From NCBI GenBank assembly GCA_949283905.1, contig CASDUB010000274.1:1-17051 (forward strand): 17,051 nt of DNA, in the 5' to 3' direction. A program made the position numbers and the translations under genes. The DNA is from an uncultured Lachnospiraceae bacterium (GTDB lineage Bacteria; Bacillota; Clostridia; Lachnospirales; Lachnospiraceae). Below, piece after piece: positions 6,847-14,413 of the stretch. The notes under the pieces were generated by a model. It was not told where the DNA came from and made no database searches. It saw only the letters and a list, made by a program, of their open reading frames with translations. The first letter of the stretch is position 1, and the number at the start of each line of letters is the position of its first letter.

Positions 6847-8976
6847 ATGTCAGAGAACAAAACATTTTCAACACCATTAAAAAATGAATATAAGACATAT
6901 TCAATGGAACTCGCAGGACGTACTTTAAAAGTAGATATCGGAAGAGTAGGAAAACAGGCTAACGGCTGTGCATTTATCAGCTATGCCGATACAACTCTTC
7001 TCTGTACAGCTACGGCATCAGATAAACCGAGAGAGGGTATCGATTTCTTCCCGCTTTCAGTTGAATACGAAGAAAAAATGTATGCTGTCGGTAAAATTCC
7101 CGGAGGATTTAATAAAAGAGAAGGAAAAGCAAGTGAGCATTCTGTTCTTACATCACGAGTAATCGACAGACCTATGAGACCGCTTTTCCCGAAAGATTAC
7201 AGAAACGACGTAACACTCAGCAACATGGTTATGGCTGTAGACAATCAGGCTAATCCTGAAGTAGTAGCAATGCTCGGTTCAGCTCTTGCTACTGCAATAT
7301 CAGATATTCCGTTCGACGGTCCTATCGCAGGAACACAGATCGGTATGATCAACGGCGAACTCATTGTTAATCCTACGCTCGAACAGAACAAGGATTCAGA
7401 TCTTAAGCTTACAGTTGCTTCAACAAGAGATAAAGTTATCATGATTGAAGCAGGTGCAAACGAAGTTCCTGAAGATAAAATGATTGAAGCTATTTATCTT
7501 GCACATGAAGTAAACGGCGAGATCATCAAATTCTTCGATAAGATCGTTGCCGAATGCGGTAAAGAAAAACATTCATATGAAAGCTGTGCAATTCCCGAAG
7601 AACTTTTTGCAGCTATTAAGGAAATCGTTCCTCCTGCAGAAATGGAAGAAGCTGTCTTTACCGATGAGAAACAGGTTCGTGAAGAAAATATCGCTAAGAT
7701 AACAGAAAAACTTGAAGAAGCATTTGCCGAAAATGAAGAATGGCTTGCAATTCTTGGAGAAGCTGTTTATCAGTATCAGAAAAAGACTGTAAGAAAGATG
7801 ATCCTCAAGGATCATAAGAGACCTGACGGAAGAGAAGTGCGTCAGATCCGTCCTCTTGCTGCAGAGATCGATATAATTCCTCGTGTTCATGGTTCTGCCA
7901 TGTTCACAAGAGGTCAGACTCAGATCTGCAATGTCGCTACACTGGCTCCTCTTTCTGAAGCTCAGAGACTTGACGGTCTTGATGAATTTGAAACAGAAAA
8001 ACGCTATATGCATCATTATAACTTCCCGGCTTATTCTGTAGGCGAGACAAAACCTTCAAGAGGTCCGGGACGCCGTGAAATCGGACACGGAGCGCTTGCT
8101 GAAAGAGCGCTTATTCCTGTACTTCCTTCAACAGAGGAATTTCCGTATGCGATTCGTACAGTATCTGAAACATTCGAGTCTAACGGTTCGACATCACAGG
8201 CATCGGCGTGCGCTTCGTCACTTTCGCTTATGGCTGCCGGCGTGCCTATTAAGAAACATGTTGCCGGTATTTCATGCGGACTTGTAACAGGCGATACGGA
8301 TGATGATTATCTTGTACTTACTGATATCCAGGGTCTTGAAGACTTCTTCGGAGATATGGACTTTAAAGTAGCGGGAACACATGACGGTATCACAGCTATC
8401 CAGATGGATATCAAGATCCACGGTCTTACAAAAGACATCGTCTGCGAGGCTATTTCACGCTGTAAAGAAGCAAGAGAGTATATCCTCACAGAGGTTATGG
8501 AAAAATGCATTCCGCAGCCAAGACCTACAGTTAATGAATATGCTCCTAAGATCATTCAGACTCAGATCGATCCTGAAAAGATCGGTGAAGTTGTAGGACA
8601 GAGAGGAAAAACTATTAACACTATTATCGAAAGAACAGGTGTTAAGATCGACATTAACGACGACGGATTTGTTTCTATCTGCGGTACAGATCAGGCCATG
8701 ATGGATAAGGCACTCGGTTATATCACAACAATTGTGACTGATTTTGAAAGAGGACAGATATTAACAGGAACTGTTGTCAGCATAAAAGAATTCGGCGCAT
8801 TTATCGAATTCGCTCCGGGCAAAGAAGGAATGGTTCACATTTCAAATATTGCAAAAGAAAGAATCAAGAGAGTTGAAGATGTTCTTACTCTCGGAGATGT
8901 TGTTACTGTTGTATGTCTCGGAAAAGACAAAATGGGCAGAATCAGCTTCAGCATTAAAGACGTGCCAAACGCATAA
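6847..8976 (+). CDS. pnp: Polyribonucleotide nucleotidyltransferase (PNPase)
   Basis: Degrades RNA 3' to 5' by phosphorolysis, releasing nucleoside diphosphates, and works as a ring-shaped trimer in mRNA turnover. The 709-residue protein has the full domain order: first RNase PH core (about 14-230), helical linker (about 240-325), second catalytic RNase PH core (about 330-550), KH domain with the GQRG loop at 584-587, and S1 domain from about 636 to the end ([15 protein letters not shown]). The active-site stretch [13 protein letters not shown] carries D499 and D505, matching the catalytic aspartates of E. coli PNPase. The FFSRG-type phosphate/RNA loops are also recognisable (MFTRGQTQ). The start has AAAGGAG with a 6-base gap. 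The long stem-loop upstream suggests post-transcriptional control. dut follows after 23 bases. Confidence 0.98.
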   Translation: MSENKTFSTPLKNEYKTYSMELAGRTLKVDIGRVGKQANGCAFISYADTTLLCTATASDKPREGIDFFPLSVEYEEKMYAVGKIPGGFNKREGKASEHSVLTSRVIDRPMRPLFPKDYRNDVTLSNMVMAVDNQANPEVVAMLGSALATAISDIPFDGPIAGTQIGMINGELIVNPTLEQNKDSDLKLTVASTRDKVIMIEAGANEVPEDKMIEAIYLAHEVNGEIIKFFDKIVAECGKEKHSYESCAIPEELFAAIKEIVPPAEMEEAVFTDEKQVREENIAKITEKLEEAFAENEEWLAILGEAVYQYQKKTVRKMILKDHKRPDGREVRQIRPLAAEIDIIPRVHGSAMFTRGQTQICNVATLAPLSEAQRLDGLDEFETEKRYMHHYNFPAYSVGETKPSRGPGRREIGHGALAERALIPVLPSTEEFPYAIRTVSETFESNGSTSQASACASSLSLMAAGVPIKKHVAGISCGLVTGDTDDDYLVLTDIQGLEDFFGDMDFKVAGTHDGITAIQMDIKIHGLTKDIVCEAISRCKEAREYILTEVMEKCIPQPRPTVNEYAPKIIQTQIDPEKIGEVVGQRGKTINTIIERTGVKIDINDDGFVSICGTDQAMMDKALGYITTIVTDFERGQILTGTVVSIKEFGAFIEFAPGKEGMVHISNIAKERIKRVEDVLTLGDVVTVVCLGKDKMGRISFSIKDVPNA

Positions 8977-8999
8977 TTTATAAAGAAAGGGCTCTCAGC

Positions 9000-9431
9000 A
9001 TGAAAACAATTCAGATTCAGTATCTTAACGATGACATAGAAAGACTGCGTTACATTGACGGAAAATCCGATTGGATCGATCTGAGAGCCGCCGAAACAGT
9101 TGAGCTTAAAGCCGGGGAGTTCAGGCTTATCCATCTCGGTGTGGCGATGAAACTTCCCAAGGGCTATGAAGCTCACCTTGTTCCGCGAAGCAGCACATTT
9201 AAGAACTATGGTATCATTCAGACAAACCATATGGGTGTTATCGATGAATCTTATTGCGGCGCATCCGATTGGTGGAGAATGCCTGTTTATGCCGTGCGCG
9301 ATACAGTCATAAATAAAGGAGATCGTATCTGCCAGTTCAGGATCACGGAACATCAGCCGCATATTGAATTTGAAGAATGCGAGCTCACCGATGATAACAG
9401 AGGCGGATTCGGAAGCACCGGAGTAAAATAA
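9000..9431 (+). CDS. dut: dUTP diphosphatase (trimeric dUTPase)
   Basis: Hydrolyses dUTP to dUMP and diphosphate, keeping uracil out of DNA and supplying dUMP for thymidylate synthesis. At 143 residues it has the normal trimeric dUTPase length with all five motifs in order: SDWIDLRA (23-30, with D27), PRSS (62-65), GVIDESYCG (79-87, catalytic D82), GDRICQ (107-112) and the glycine-rich C-terminal RGGFGSTG (134-141) that closes over the substrate. The 'YCGASDWW' form of motif 3 differs from the usual 'DYRG' and recalls the variant seen in Firmicute and phage enzymes. The ATG is preceded by AAAGAAAGG. It lies 23 bases after pnp with no terminator, so it is probably cotranscribed. Confidence 0.93.
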   Translation: MKTIQIQYLNDDIERLRYIDGKSDWIDLRAAETVELKAGEFRLIHLGVAMKLPKGYEAHLVPRSSTFKNYGIIQTNHMGVIDESYCGASDWWRMPVYAVRDTVINKGDRICQFRITEHQPHIEFEECELTDDNRGGFGSTGVK

Positions 9432-9466
9432 GATTTTTATATAAAAGTTTTAAGGATAAACGATCA

Positions 9467-10006
9467 ATGAAAATCTGGCAGCATTTTAAAACGATTACAG
9501 ACCACAGAATACGTGTGATGAAAAAATGCTTCAAAGTAGGTCTCATCTGGCAGGGTCTTACCCATGACCTTTCAAAGTATTCACCGACTGAGTTTTTTGA
9601 AGGCTGTAAATTTTATCAGGGCGACAGAAGCCCTAATAATAAAGCCAGAGAAGTAACGGGATACTCTTTTGCCTGGCTTCATCATAAAGGCAGAAATAAG
9701 CATCATTTTGAGTATTGGATAGATTACGATATCAATTCACCGCGTGTAATAGAAGGCCTTGATATGCCCAGAAAATACATCGCTGAGATGGTAATGGACA
9801 GGATCAGCGCATGCGAAGTTTATCAAAAGGAAAACTATACTCAGCGGTCGGCTTACGAATACTTTATGAAGGGCAAAGAAAGACATTGGTTTGTCAGTAA
9901 AAATACGATGCATGACCTTGAAATGCTTCTTTTAATGATGGCGGAAAAAGGTCAGGATGAAACATTTAGATACATTAAGAATGAATATTTGAAAAATAAT
10001 AAATAA
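9467..10006 (+). CDS. DUF5662-like protein, possible HD-fold metal-dependent hydrolase
   Basis: A 179-residue soluble protein with no signal peptide or membrane segment. I recognise the sequence pattern as that of DUF5662, a family common in Firmicutes but without a demonstrated function that I know of. Conserved-looking features are TDHR (11-14), GLTHDLSKYSP (30-40, with an H33-D34 pair), WLHHKGRNKHHFEYW (70-84) and D111. A series of His residues, an HD pair and a later Asp on a helical protein is what HD-domain phosphohydrolases show, so a metal-dependent phosphohydrolase is plausible but unproven. The ATG follows AAGGA by 10 bases. It sits between dut (35 bases upstream) and aspartate kinase (22 bases downstream), so a nucleotide-pool role is a reasonable guess. 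Confidence 0.75.
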   Translation: MKIWQHFKTITDHRIRVMKKCFKVGLIWQGLTHDLSKYSPTEFFEGCKFYQGDRSPNNKAREVTGYSFAWLHHKGRNKHHFEYWIDYDINSPRVIEGLDMPRKYIAEMVMDRISACEVYQKENYTQRSAYEYFMKGKERHWFVSKNTMHDLEMLLLMMAEKGQDETFRYIKNEYLKNNK

Positions 10007-10028
10007 ATGTACTGAAGAGGATAAAAAG

Positions 10029-11348
10029 ATGATCAAAGTTGTAAAATTCGGCGGAAGTTCACTTGCCAATGCAGAACAGTTTACGAAAGTAAAAAATATC
10101 ATAACAAGTGATGAATCCAGAAGATATGTTGTACCTTCTGCTCCTGGCAAACGCTTCGGAAAAGATACAAAAGTTACTGACATGCTCTATGCATGTTATG
10201 CAAAGGCGGAAGCAGATGAAGATTTTTCGGCAGACCTTGCGGCAATCAGAGAAAGATACGAAGAGATAAACAGGGATCTCAATATCGGATTTGATTTTAA
10301 TCCTGACTTTCAATTAATTGAAAAGAATTTTAAAGAGAAAGCCGGGTCGGATTATGCTGCTTCAAGAGGCGAATATTTAAACGGAAAACTTATTTCTGCT
10401 TATCTGGGATTTGAGTTTATAGATTCTTCCGAAGTGATCTTCTTTAAGAAAGACGGTACGCTTGATTCAGATAAAACGCAGAAAGTTATGTATGACCGCC
10501 TTAAAAAGATTCACAATGCCGTTATTCCGGGATTTTATGGATGCGGTTACGACGGAAAGATAAAAACATTTTCAAGAGGCGGTTCAGATATAACAGGTTC
10601 GCTTGTGGCGGCGTCAATTCATGCGGATCTCTATGAAAACTGGACAGATGTTCCGGGATTTCTGATCACTGATCCTCGTATAGTTCATAATCCTCCGACG
10701 ATCAGTACTATTACATACAGAGAAATGCGAGAGCTTTCATATATGGGCGCTACGGTTCTTCATGAGGATGCTGTATTCCCTCTTCGTAAAGAAGGAATTC
10801 CTGTAAATGTCAGAAACACAAACAAGCCTGAAGATCCGGGAACTATGATCGTTGAAAGCACATGCAACAAACCTAAATACACCATCACCGGAATAGGCGG
10901 AAAGAAAGGCTTTGCATCGATAACCATCGATAAAGCAATGATGAATTCAGAAATTGGTTTTGGCAGAAAAGTCCTTGAAGTTTTTGAGAAAAACGGTCTT
11001 TCTTTCGAGCATACGCCTTCAGGCATAGATACTTTCACGGTATATTGTTCTCAGAAAGAATTTGAGGAAAAAGAACAGCAGGTTATTGCAGGACTTCACA
11101 GAGCTGTACAGCCCGATCATATCGAGCTTGAATCAGATCTTGCTCTTATCGCAGTCGTTGGACGCGGAATGAAGAGAACAAGAGGAACGGCAGGACGTAT
11201 TTTCTCGGCTCTTGCCCATGCTCATGTAAATGTCAAGATGATCGATCAGGGCTCATCAGAGCTTAATATAATCATCGGCGTAGAAAATCGTGATTTTGAA
11301 ACAGCCATCAAAGCAATCTACAGCATCTTCGTCGAAGCGAGGATATAA
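10029..11348 (+). CDS. lysC: Aspartate kinase (aspartokinase), ACT-domain regulated
   Basis: Phosphorylates L-aspartate with ATP, the first step towards lysine, threonine, methionine and diaminopimelate for the cell wall. The 439-residue protein has an amino-acid kinase domain (about 1-285) with KFGGSS (6-11), SRGEYLNGKL, FSRGGSDITGSLVA and TDPRIV segments. Two C-terminal ACT domains follow (about 295-360 and 370-437, the second starting LIAVVGRGM), which normally bind an inhibitory end product. The variant SAPGKRFGKDTKVTD (132-146 region in DNA terms 10138-10182) is, as I recall, typical of clostridial enzymes. It is monofunctional: no homoserine dehydrogenase domain is attached. Which end product inhibits it cannot be read, so the symbol is provisional (other aspartokinase names are possible). 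No lysine riboswitch fits in the 22-base upstream gap. A terminator follows the stop. Confidence 0.93.
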   Translation: MIKVVKFGGSSLANAEQFTKVKNIITSDESRRYVVPSAPGKRFGKDTKVTDMLYACYAKAEADEDFSADLAAIRERYEEINRDLNIGFDFNPDFQLIEKNFKEKAGSDYAASRGEYLNGKLISAYLGFEFIDSSEVIFFKKDGTLDSDKTQKVMYDRLKKIHNAVIPGFYGCGYDGKIKTFSRGGSDITGSLVAASIHADLYENWTDVPGFLITDPRIVHNPPTISTITYREMRELSYMGATVLHEDAVFPLRKEGIPVNVRNTNKPEDPGTMIVESTCNKPKYTITGIGGKKGFASITIDKAMMNSEIGFGRKVLEVFEKNGLSFEHTPSGIDTFTVYCSQKEFEEKEQQVIAGLHRAVQPDHIELESDLALIAVVGRGMKRTRGTAGRIFSALAHAHVNVKMIDQGSSELNIIIGVENRDFETAIKAIYSIFVEARI

Positions 11349-11368
11349 AAATAAGGGATACAAATTGG

Positions 11369-11407
11369 AAGAACTCCTCAGCGTGCTTGCACGGTAGAGG
11401 AGTTCTT
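11369..11407 (+). terminator. Hairpin terminator after aspartate kinase
   Basis: A perfect 11-bp stem, AAGAACTCCTC (11369-11379) with GAGGAGTTCTT (11397-11407), is extended inside by CGTGC/GCACG (11382-11393). It is followed by ATAATTT, a weak U-rich tail. It lies 21 bases after the aspartate kinase stop and likely ends the rpsO-pnp-dut-aspartate kinase unit. Confidence 0.75.
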
Positions 11408-11423
11408 ATAATTTGGAGACCGC

Positions 11424-11474
11424 AAAATATGAGCACGGAGTGATACGAAGTATCACGAGAGTGCGAATAATTTT
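11424..11474. repeat. Palindromic element between aspartate kinase and pyrH
   Basis: The core GTGATAC-GAA-GTATCAC (11440-11456) is a perfect 7-bp stem. Around it GCAC (11433-11436) pairs with GTGC (11461-11464), and AAAATAT (11424-11430) pairs with ATAATTTT (11467-11474) with one bulge. The element stands between a terminator and the pyrH promoter. It could be a second terminator, since T-rich bases end it, or a dispersed REP-like palindrome; one copy cannot decide. Confidence 0.45.
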
Positions 11475-11485
11475 CTCTAATATAC

Positions 11486-11514
11486 TTTAAATAAATCAGA
11501 TTTCATGATAAAAT
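11486..11514 (+). promoter_or_regulatory. Candidate promoter for pyrH-frr
   Basis: TTTAAA (11486-11491, four of six consensus bases), a 17-base spacer and TAAAAT (11509-11514), with TG at 11506-11507 forming an extended -10. The predicted start is near 11521, about 24 bases before pyrH. The gene follows a terminator, so a promoter in this gap is expected. Confidence 0.5.
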
Positions 11515-11544
11515 AACCCACAGAATAACTCATTCGGAGGAATT

Positions 11545-12243
11545 ATGAAAAGAGTATTACTAAAATTAAGCGGCGAGGCTCTTGCCGGAGATAAAAAGAC
11601 CGGATTTGACGACGAAACCATTTTAGGAGTTGCGGCCCAGGTAAAAAAACTTGTAGACGAAGGTATCGAAGTAGGTATCGTTATCGGCGGCGGAAACTTC
11701 TGGAGAGGTCGTTCAAGCAAAAACATTGACCGTACAAAAGCAGACCAAATCGGTATGCTTGCAACAGTTATGAACTGTATATATGTTTCTGAACACTTCA
11801 GAGCAGTAGGAATGAAAACTGCAGTTCTCACTCCATTCAGTGTAGGAGAGTTTACGAAGGGATTTTCAAAAGACAGAGCAAATAAGTATTTTTCACGCGG
11901 AATGGTCGTATTCTTCGCCGGCGGTACGGGACATCCTTATTTTTCAACCGATACAGGAACGCTTCTTCGCGCTATTGAAATCGAAGCAGACGCCGTTCTT
12001 CTTGCAAAATCTATTGATGCAGTGTATGACAGTGATCCTGCAAAGAATCCTGACGCAAAGAGATACTCAAAAGTATCTATTCAGGAAGTAGTTGACAAAA
12101 AACTTCAGGTAGTTGATATGACTGCTTCGATTCTTGCCATGGAAAATCACGTGACGATGTATGTATTTTCACTTGATGAACCTGACGGCATTGTAAATGC
12201 AGCAAAAGGAATTGTTTCAGGTACGATCGTTACCGCTGATTAA
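11545..12243 (+). CDS. pyrH: UMP kinase
   Basis: Converts UMP to UDP with ATP, feeding all pyrimidine nucleotide synthesis; bacterial UMP kinases are hexamers of the amino-acid kinase fold. The 232-residue protein is near the family norm. Signatures are KLSGEAL (7-13), the glycine-rich GGGNFWRGR (48-56), DRTKADQIGMLATVMN (62-77), FAGGTGHPYFSTDT (124-137) for UMP and phosphate binding, and the DAVYDSDP segment (158-165). The ATG has a CGGAGG site 4 bases upstream, a short but workable gap. frr follows after 17 bases. In many Firmicutes pyrH-frr comes right after rpsB-tsf; here the gene upstream is aspartate kinase, separated by a terminator. Confidence 0.97.
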   Translation: MKRVLLKLSGEALAGDKKTGFDDETILGVAAQVKKLVDEGIEVGIVIGGGNFWRGRSSKNIDRTKADQIGMLATVMNCIYVSEHFRAVGMKTAVLTPFSVGEFTKGFSKDRANKYFSRGMVVFFAGGTGHPYFSTDTGTLLRAIEIEADAVLLAKSIDAVYDSDPAKNPDAKRYSKVSIQEVVDKKLQVVDMTASILAMENHVTMYVFSLDEPDGIVNAAKGIVSGTIVTAD

Positions 12244-12260
12244 ATATTAAGGAGATTCTT

Positions 12261-12812
12261 ATGGACGAGAGATTAAATGTTTATGTTGATAAAATGAATA
12301 AAACTATGAAAAACCTTACTGTTGAGCTTGGTACTATCAGAGCAGGAAGAGCAAATCCTCATGTACTGGATAAGATCATGGTGGATTATTACGGCGCTCC
12401 GACTCCGCTGCAGGGCGTAGCAAATATTACTGTTCCGGAACCAAGAATTCTTCAAATCCAGCCTTGGGAAGCATCTCTTATCAAAGAGATAACTAAGGCG
12501 ATAAACATGTCAGATATCGGAATCAATCCTAACTCGGACGGAAAGGTTATCAGACTTATTTTCCCTGAATTAACTGAGGAAAGAAGAAAACAGCTCGTTA
12601 AAGAAGTTGAGAAAAAAGGAGAAGCTTCTAAAGTAGCTATCAGAAATATCCGCCGCGACGGAAATGACGCATTTAAAAAGCTTAAAAAAGAGGATATTTC
12701 GGAAGATCAGATAAAAGATCTTCAGGATGAGCTTCAGAAACAGACAGATAAATTTATCAAGGATATTGATAAAGAAATCGCTGCTAAATCTAAAGAGATT
12801 CTTACTGTATAA
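12261..12812 (+). CDS. frr: Ribosome recycling factor
   Basis: Splits the post-termination ribosome together with EF-G so that subunits can be reused. At 183 residues it matches the usual length of about 185. Typical segments are GTIRAGRANPHVLD (25-38), DYYGAPTPLQGVANI (42-56), P-rich 'VPEPRILQIQPWE' (58-70), and the C-terminal helices with 'RNIRRDGNDAFKK' and the Lys/Glu-rich end. The three-helix-bundle heptad pattern is evident from the charged C-terminal third. AAGGAG is 6-7 bases before the ATG. The gene is 17 bases after pyrH and is followed within 8 bases by a strong rho-independent terminator. Confidence 0.97.
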   Translation: MDERLNVYVDKMNKTMKNLTVELGTIRAGRANPHVLDKIMVDYYGAPTPLQGVANITVPEPRILQIQPWEASLIKEITKAINMSDIGINPNSDGKVIRLIFPELTEERRKQLVKEVEKKGEASKVAIRNIRRDGNDAFKKLKKEDISEDQIKDLQDELQKQTDKFIKDIDKEIAAKSKEILTV

Positions 12813-12819
12813 GACGATG

Positions 12820-12865
12820 AGTCGCATTAAACGAAACTTACTGACTCGTTTAATGCGGCTTTTTT
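12820..12865 (+). terminator. Rho-independent terminator between frr and uppS
   Basis: A 15-bp stem, AGTCGCATTAAACGA (12820-12834) with TCGTTTAATGCGGCT (12846-12860, one G-U pair), an 11-base loop, and a run of six T (12860-12865). It begins eight bases after the frr stop. The uppS ribosome binding site AAGGAG (12866-12871) begins at the first base after the T-run, leaving no room for a promoter between them. Confidence 0.9.
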
Positions 12866-12882
12866 AAGGAGTGAAGCACGCT

Positions 12883-13584
12883 ATGAAATTACCTGAACAT
12901 ATTGCGATAATTATGGATGGCAACGGCCGTTGGGCCAAGGCAAAAGGTTTTCCGCGTAGTTACGGACATGTAGTAGGCTGCGATAATCTTGAAAAAATGT
13001 GTGATGTTATATTTGATTTGGGTATTAAATATCTGACTGTTTACGCATTTTCGACGGAAAACTGGAAGCGTTCCGTAAACGAAGTAGGAATTTTAATGAA
13101 TCTTTTCAGAAGATATTTAAAAAGACTTTTAAACAGAGCAAAGAAGGATTCCATTCGTATACGGATCATAGGGTCGCGTGTAGGTCTTGCACCTGACATT
13201 TTAAAGATCATAAATGAATTGGAAGAAAAAACAAAAGATAATACAAACATGTATTTTCAGATAGCGCTTAATTACGGAAGCCGGGATGAAATTCTTAGGG
13301 GAGTAAAGAAGATAGCTGAACAGGTAAGGTCAGGTGCCATATCGCCGGATGATATAACTGAAGATATGATATCTCAAAGTCTTGATACAGACGATATTCC
13401 GGATCCTGATCTTCTTGTGAGAACGAGCGGAGAGCAGCGCATCTCAAATTTTCTGCTCTGGCAGCTTGCGTATTCGGAAATGTATTTTACAGATGCAGCT
13501 TGGCCGGATTTTAAAAAGCCGCAGTTGATGGAAGCTATAGAAGCTTTTAACGGCCGCGACAGAAGATACGGCGGAGTTAAATAA
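12883..13584 (+). CDS. uppS: Isoprenyl transferase, undecaprenyl diphosphate synthase
   Basis: Condenses isopentenyl diphosphate units onto farnesyl diphosphate in cis to give C55 undecaprenyl diphosphate, the lipid carrier for peptidoglycan and other wall polymers. The 233-residue protein carries HIAIIMDGNGRWA (6-18, catalytic D12), TVYAFSTENWKR, and the C-terminal RTSGEQRISNFLLWQ and SEMYF motifs. I start it at the ATG at 12883: an in-frame GTG at 12871 would add four residues, but its G is the last base of the AAGGAG ribosome binding site, which fits the ATG (11-base gap) and cannot serve the GTG. The terminator just upstream means expression may depend on read-through. cdsA follows after 12 bases. 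Confidence 0.96.
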   Translation: MKLPEHIAIIMDGNGRWAKAKGFPRSYGHVVGCDNLEKMCDVIFDLGIKYLTVYAFSTENWKRSVNEVGILMNLFRRYLKRLLNRAKKDSIRIRIIGSRVGLAPDILKIINELEEKTKDNTNMYFQIALNYGSRDEILRGVKKIAEQVRSGAISPDDITEDMISQSLDTDDIPDPDLLVRTSGEQRISNFLLWQLAYSEMYFTDAAWPDFKKPQLMEAIEAFNGRDRRYGGVK

Positions 13585-13596
13585 AGGAGAATTACA

Positions 13597-14394
13597 ATGT
13601 TTAAGACAAGATTGATCAGCGGCATACTTCTAGTTGCTGCGGCGCTGCTTTTGATCATAAGCGGCGGTTATATCTTATATTTTACGATGCTGGCGCTGTC
13701 TTTGATCGCCGCAGGCGAACTGTATCTGGCAACCGGCGTACGAGGCGAGAAGACGTTTGGACTAATGGATACGGTAGGTTATCTTGCTATAGTAATTTTT
13801 TATCTTGCATTACTTTTCCTGCCGTCGTCACTTCATCTAATGGCAGTCATTATCGGCTTTTTTATGATAATGTTTGTTTATGTGTTCAGTTATCCGAAAT
13901 ATAATGCATTCCAGTCTATGGCGACAGTATTCAGCATTATTTACTGCGGTATTATGCTTTCATGCATTTATCAGACCAGAATGCTTCCGGGAAACGGACA
14001 GTATCTTGTATGGCTTATATTTATATGTGCCTGGGGATGCGACACATGTGCATACTGCGTCGGAATGCTTTTCGGAAAACACAAAATGGCTCCGGTGCTG
14101 AGTCCTAAAAAATCTGTTGAAGGAGCAATCGGAGGAATTGCAGGCGCAGTTATAATCGGTATTATTTATGCCTTATTTACTAAGGGTTCGGTTTCTCATT
14201 ATGCAATTATCTGTGCAGCCGGTGCTTTTATTTCGATGATAGGAGATCTTGCGGCGTCGGCTATAAAAAGGAACATGAATATAAAGGATTACGGAAAGCT
14301 TATACCGGGACATGGCGGTATTCTTGACAGATTTGACAGCATAATATTTACCGCACCTATAATTTATTATCTTTCAATCATGCTTATCTATTGA
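13597..14394 (+). CDS. cdsA: Phosphatidate cytidylyltransferase (CDP-diglyceride synthase)
   Basis: Makes CDP-diacylglycerol from phosphatidic acid and CTP in the membrane, the branch-point precursor of bacterial phospholipids. The 265-residue protein has about seven to eight hydrophobic segments. The family signature is complete: S221-A-I-K-R225, then KDYGKLIPGHGGILDRFDS, ending near residue 248, where the Asp residues bind the catalytic metals. SPKKSVEGAIGG (about 169-180) is the second conserved region. The ATG has AAAGGAG immediately after the uppS stop (TAAAGGAG), so the two genes are tightly linked. Length is normal. dxr follows after 19 bases. Confidence 0.96.
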   Translation: MFKTRLISGILLVAAALLLIISGGYILYFTMLALSLIAAGELYLATGVRGEKTFGLMDTVGYLAIVIFYLALLFLPSSLHLMAVIIGFFMIMFVYVFSYPKYNAFQSMATVFSIIYCGIMLSCIYQTRMLPGNGQYLVWLIFICAWGCDTCAYCVGMLFGKHKMAPVLSPKKSVEGAIGGIAGAVIIGIIYALFTKGSVSHYAIICAAGAFISMIGDLAASAIKRNMNIKDYGKLIPGHGGILDRFDSIIFTAPIIYYLSIMLIY

Positions 14395-14413
14395 TTATAA
14401 AAAAGGTATTATT

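Noticed and set aside
7573..8016. 147-codon minus-strand open frame inside pnp
   Set aside because: Phe/Ser/Leu-rich shadow translation opposite the conserved PNPase sequence.
8835..9362. 175-codon open frame on the minus strand across the end of pnp and dut
   Set aside because: It lies opposite two clearly conserved genes, has no recognisable domain and mirrors their codon structure.
10007..10028. Lysine riboswitch before aspartate kinase
   Set aside because: Only 22 bases separate the genes, far too short for the aptamer.
11387..11412. TTGCAC and TATAAT as a promoter after aspartate kinase
   Set aside because: The spacer is only 14 bases and both boxes are part of the terminator hairpin and its tail.
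12766..12794. TTGATA and TCTAAA in the end of frr as a promoter for uppS
   Set aside because: The -10 is weak, and any transcript from it would still meet the terminator at 12820-12865.
12871..12882. GTG start at 12871 for uppS
   Set aside because: Its first base is the last base of AAGGAG, so the ribosome could not use that site; the ATG at 12883 gives the usual family N-terminus.
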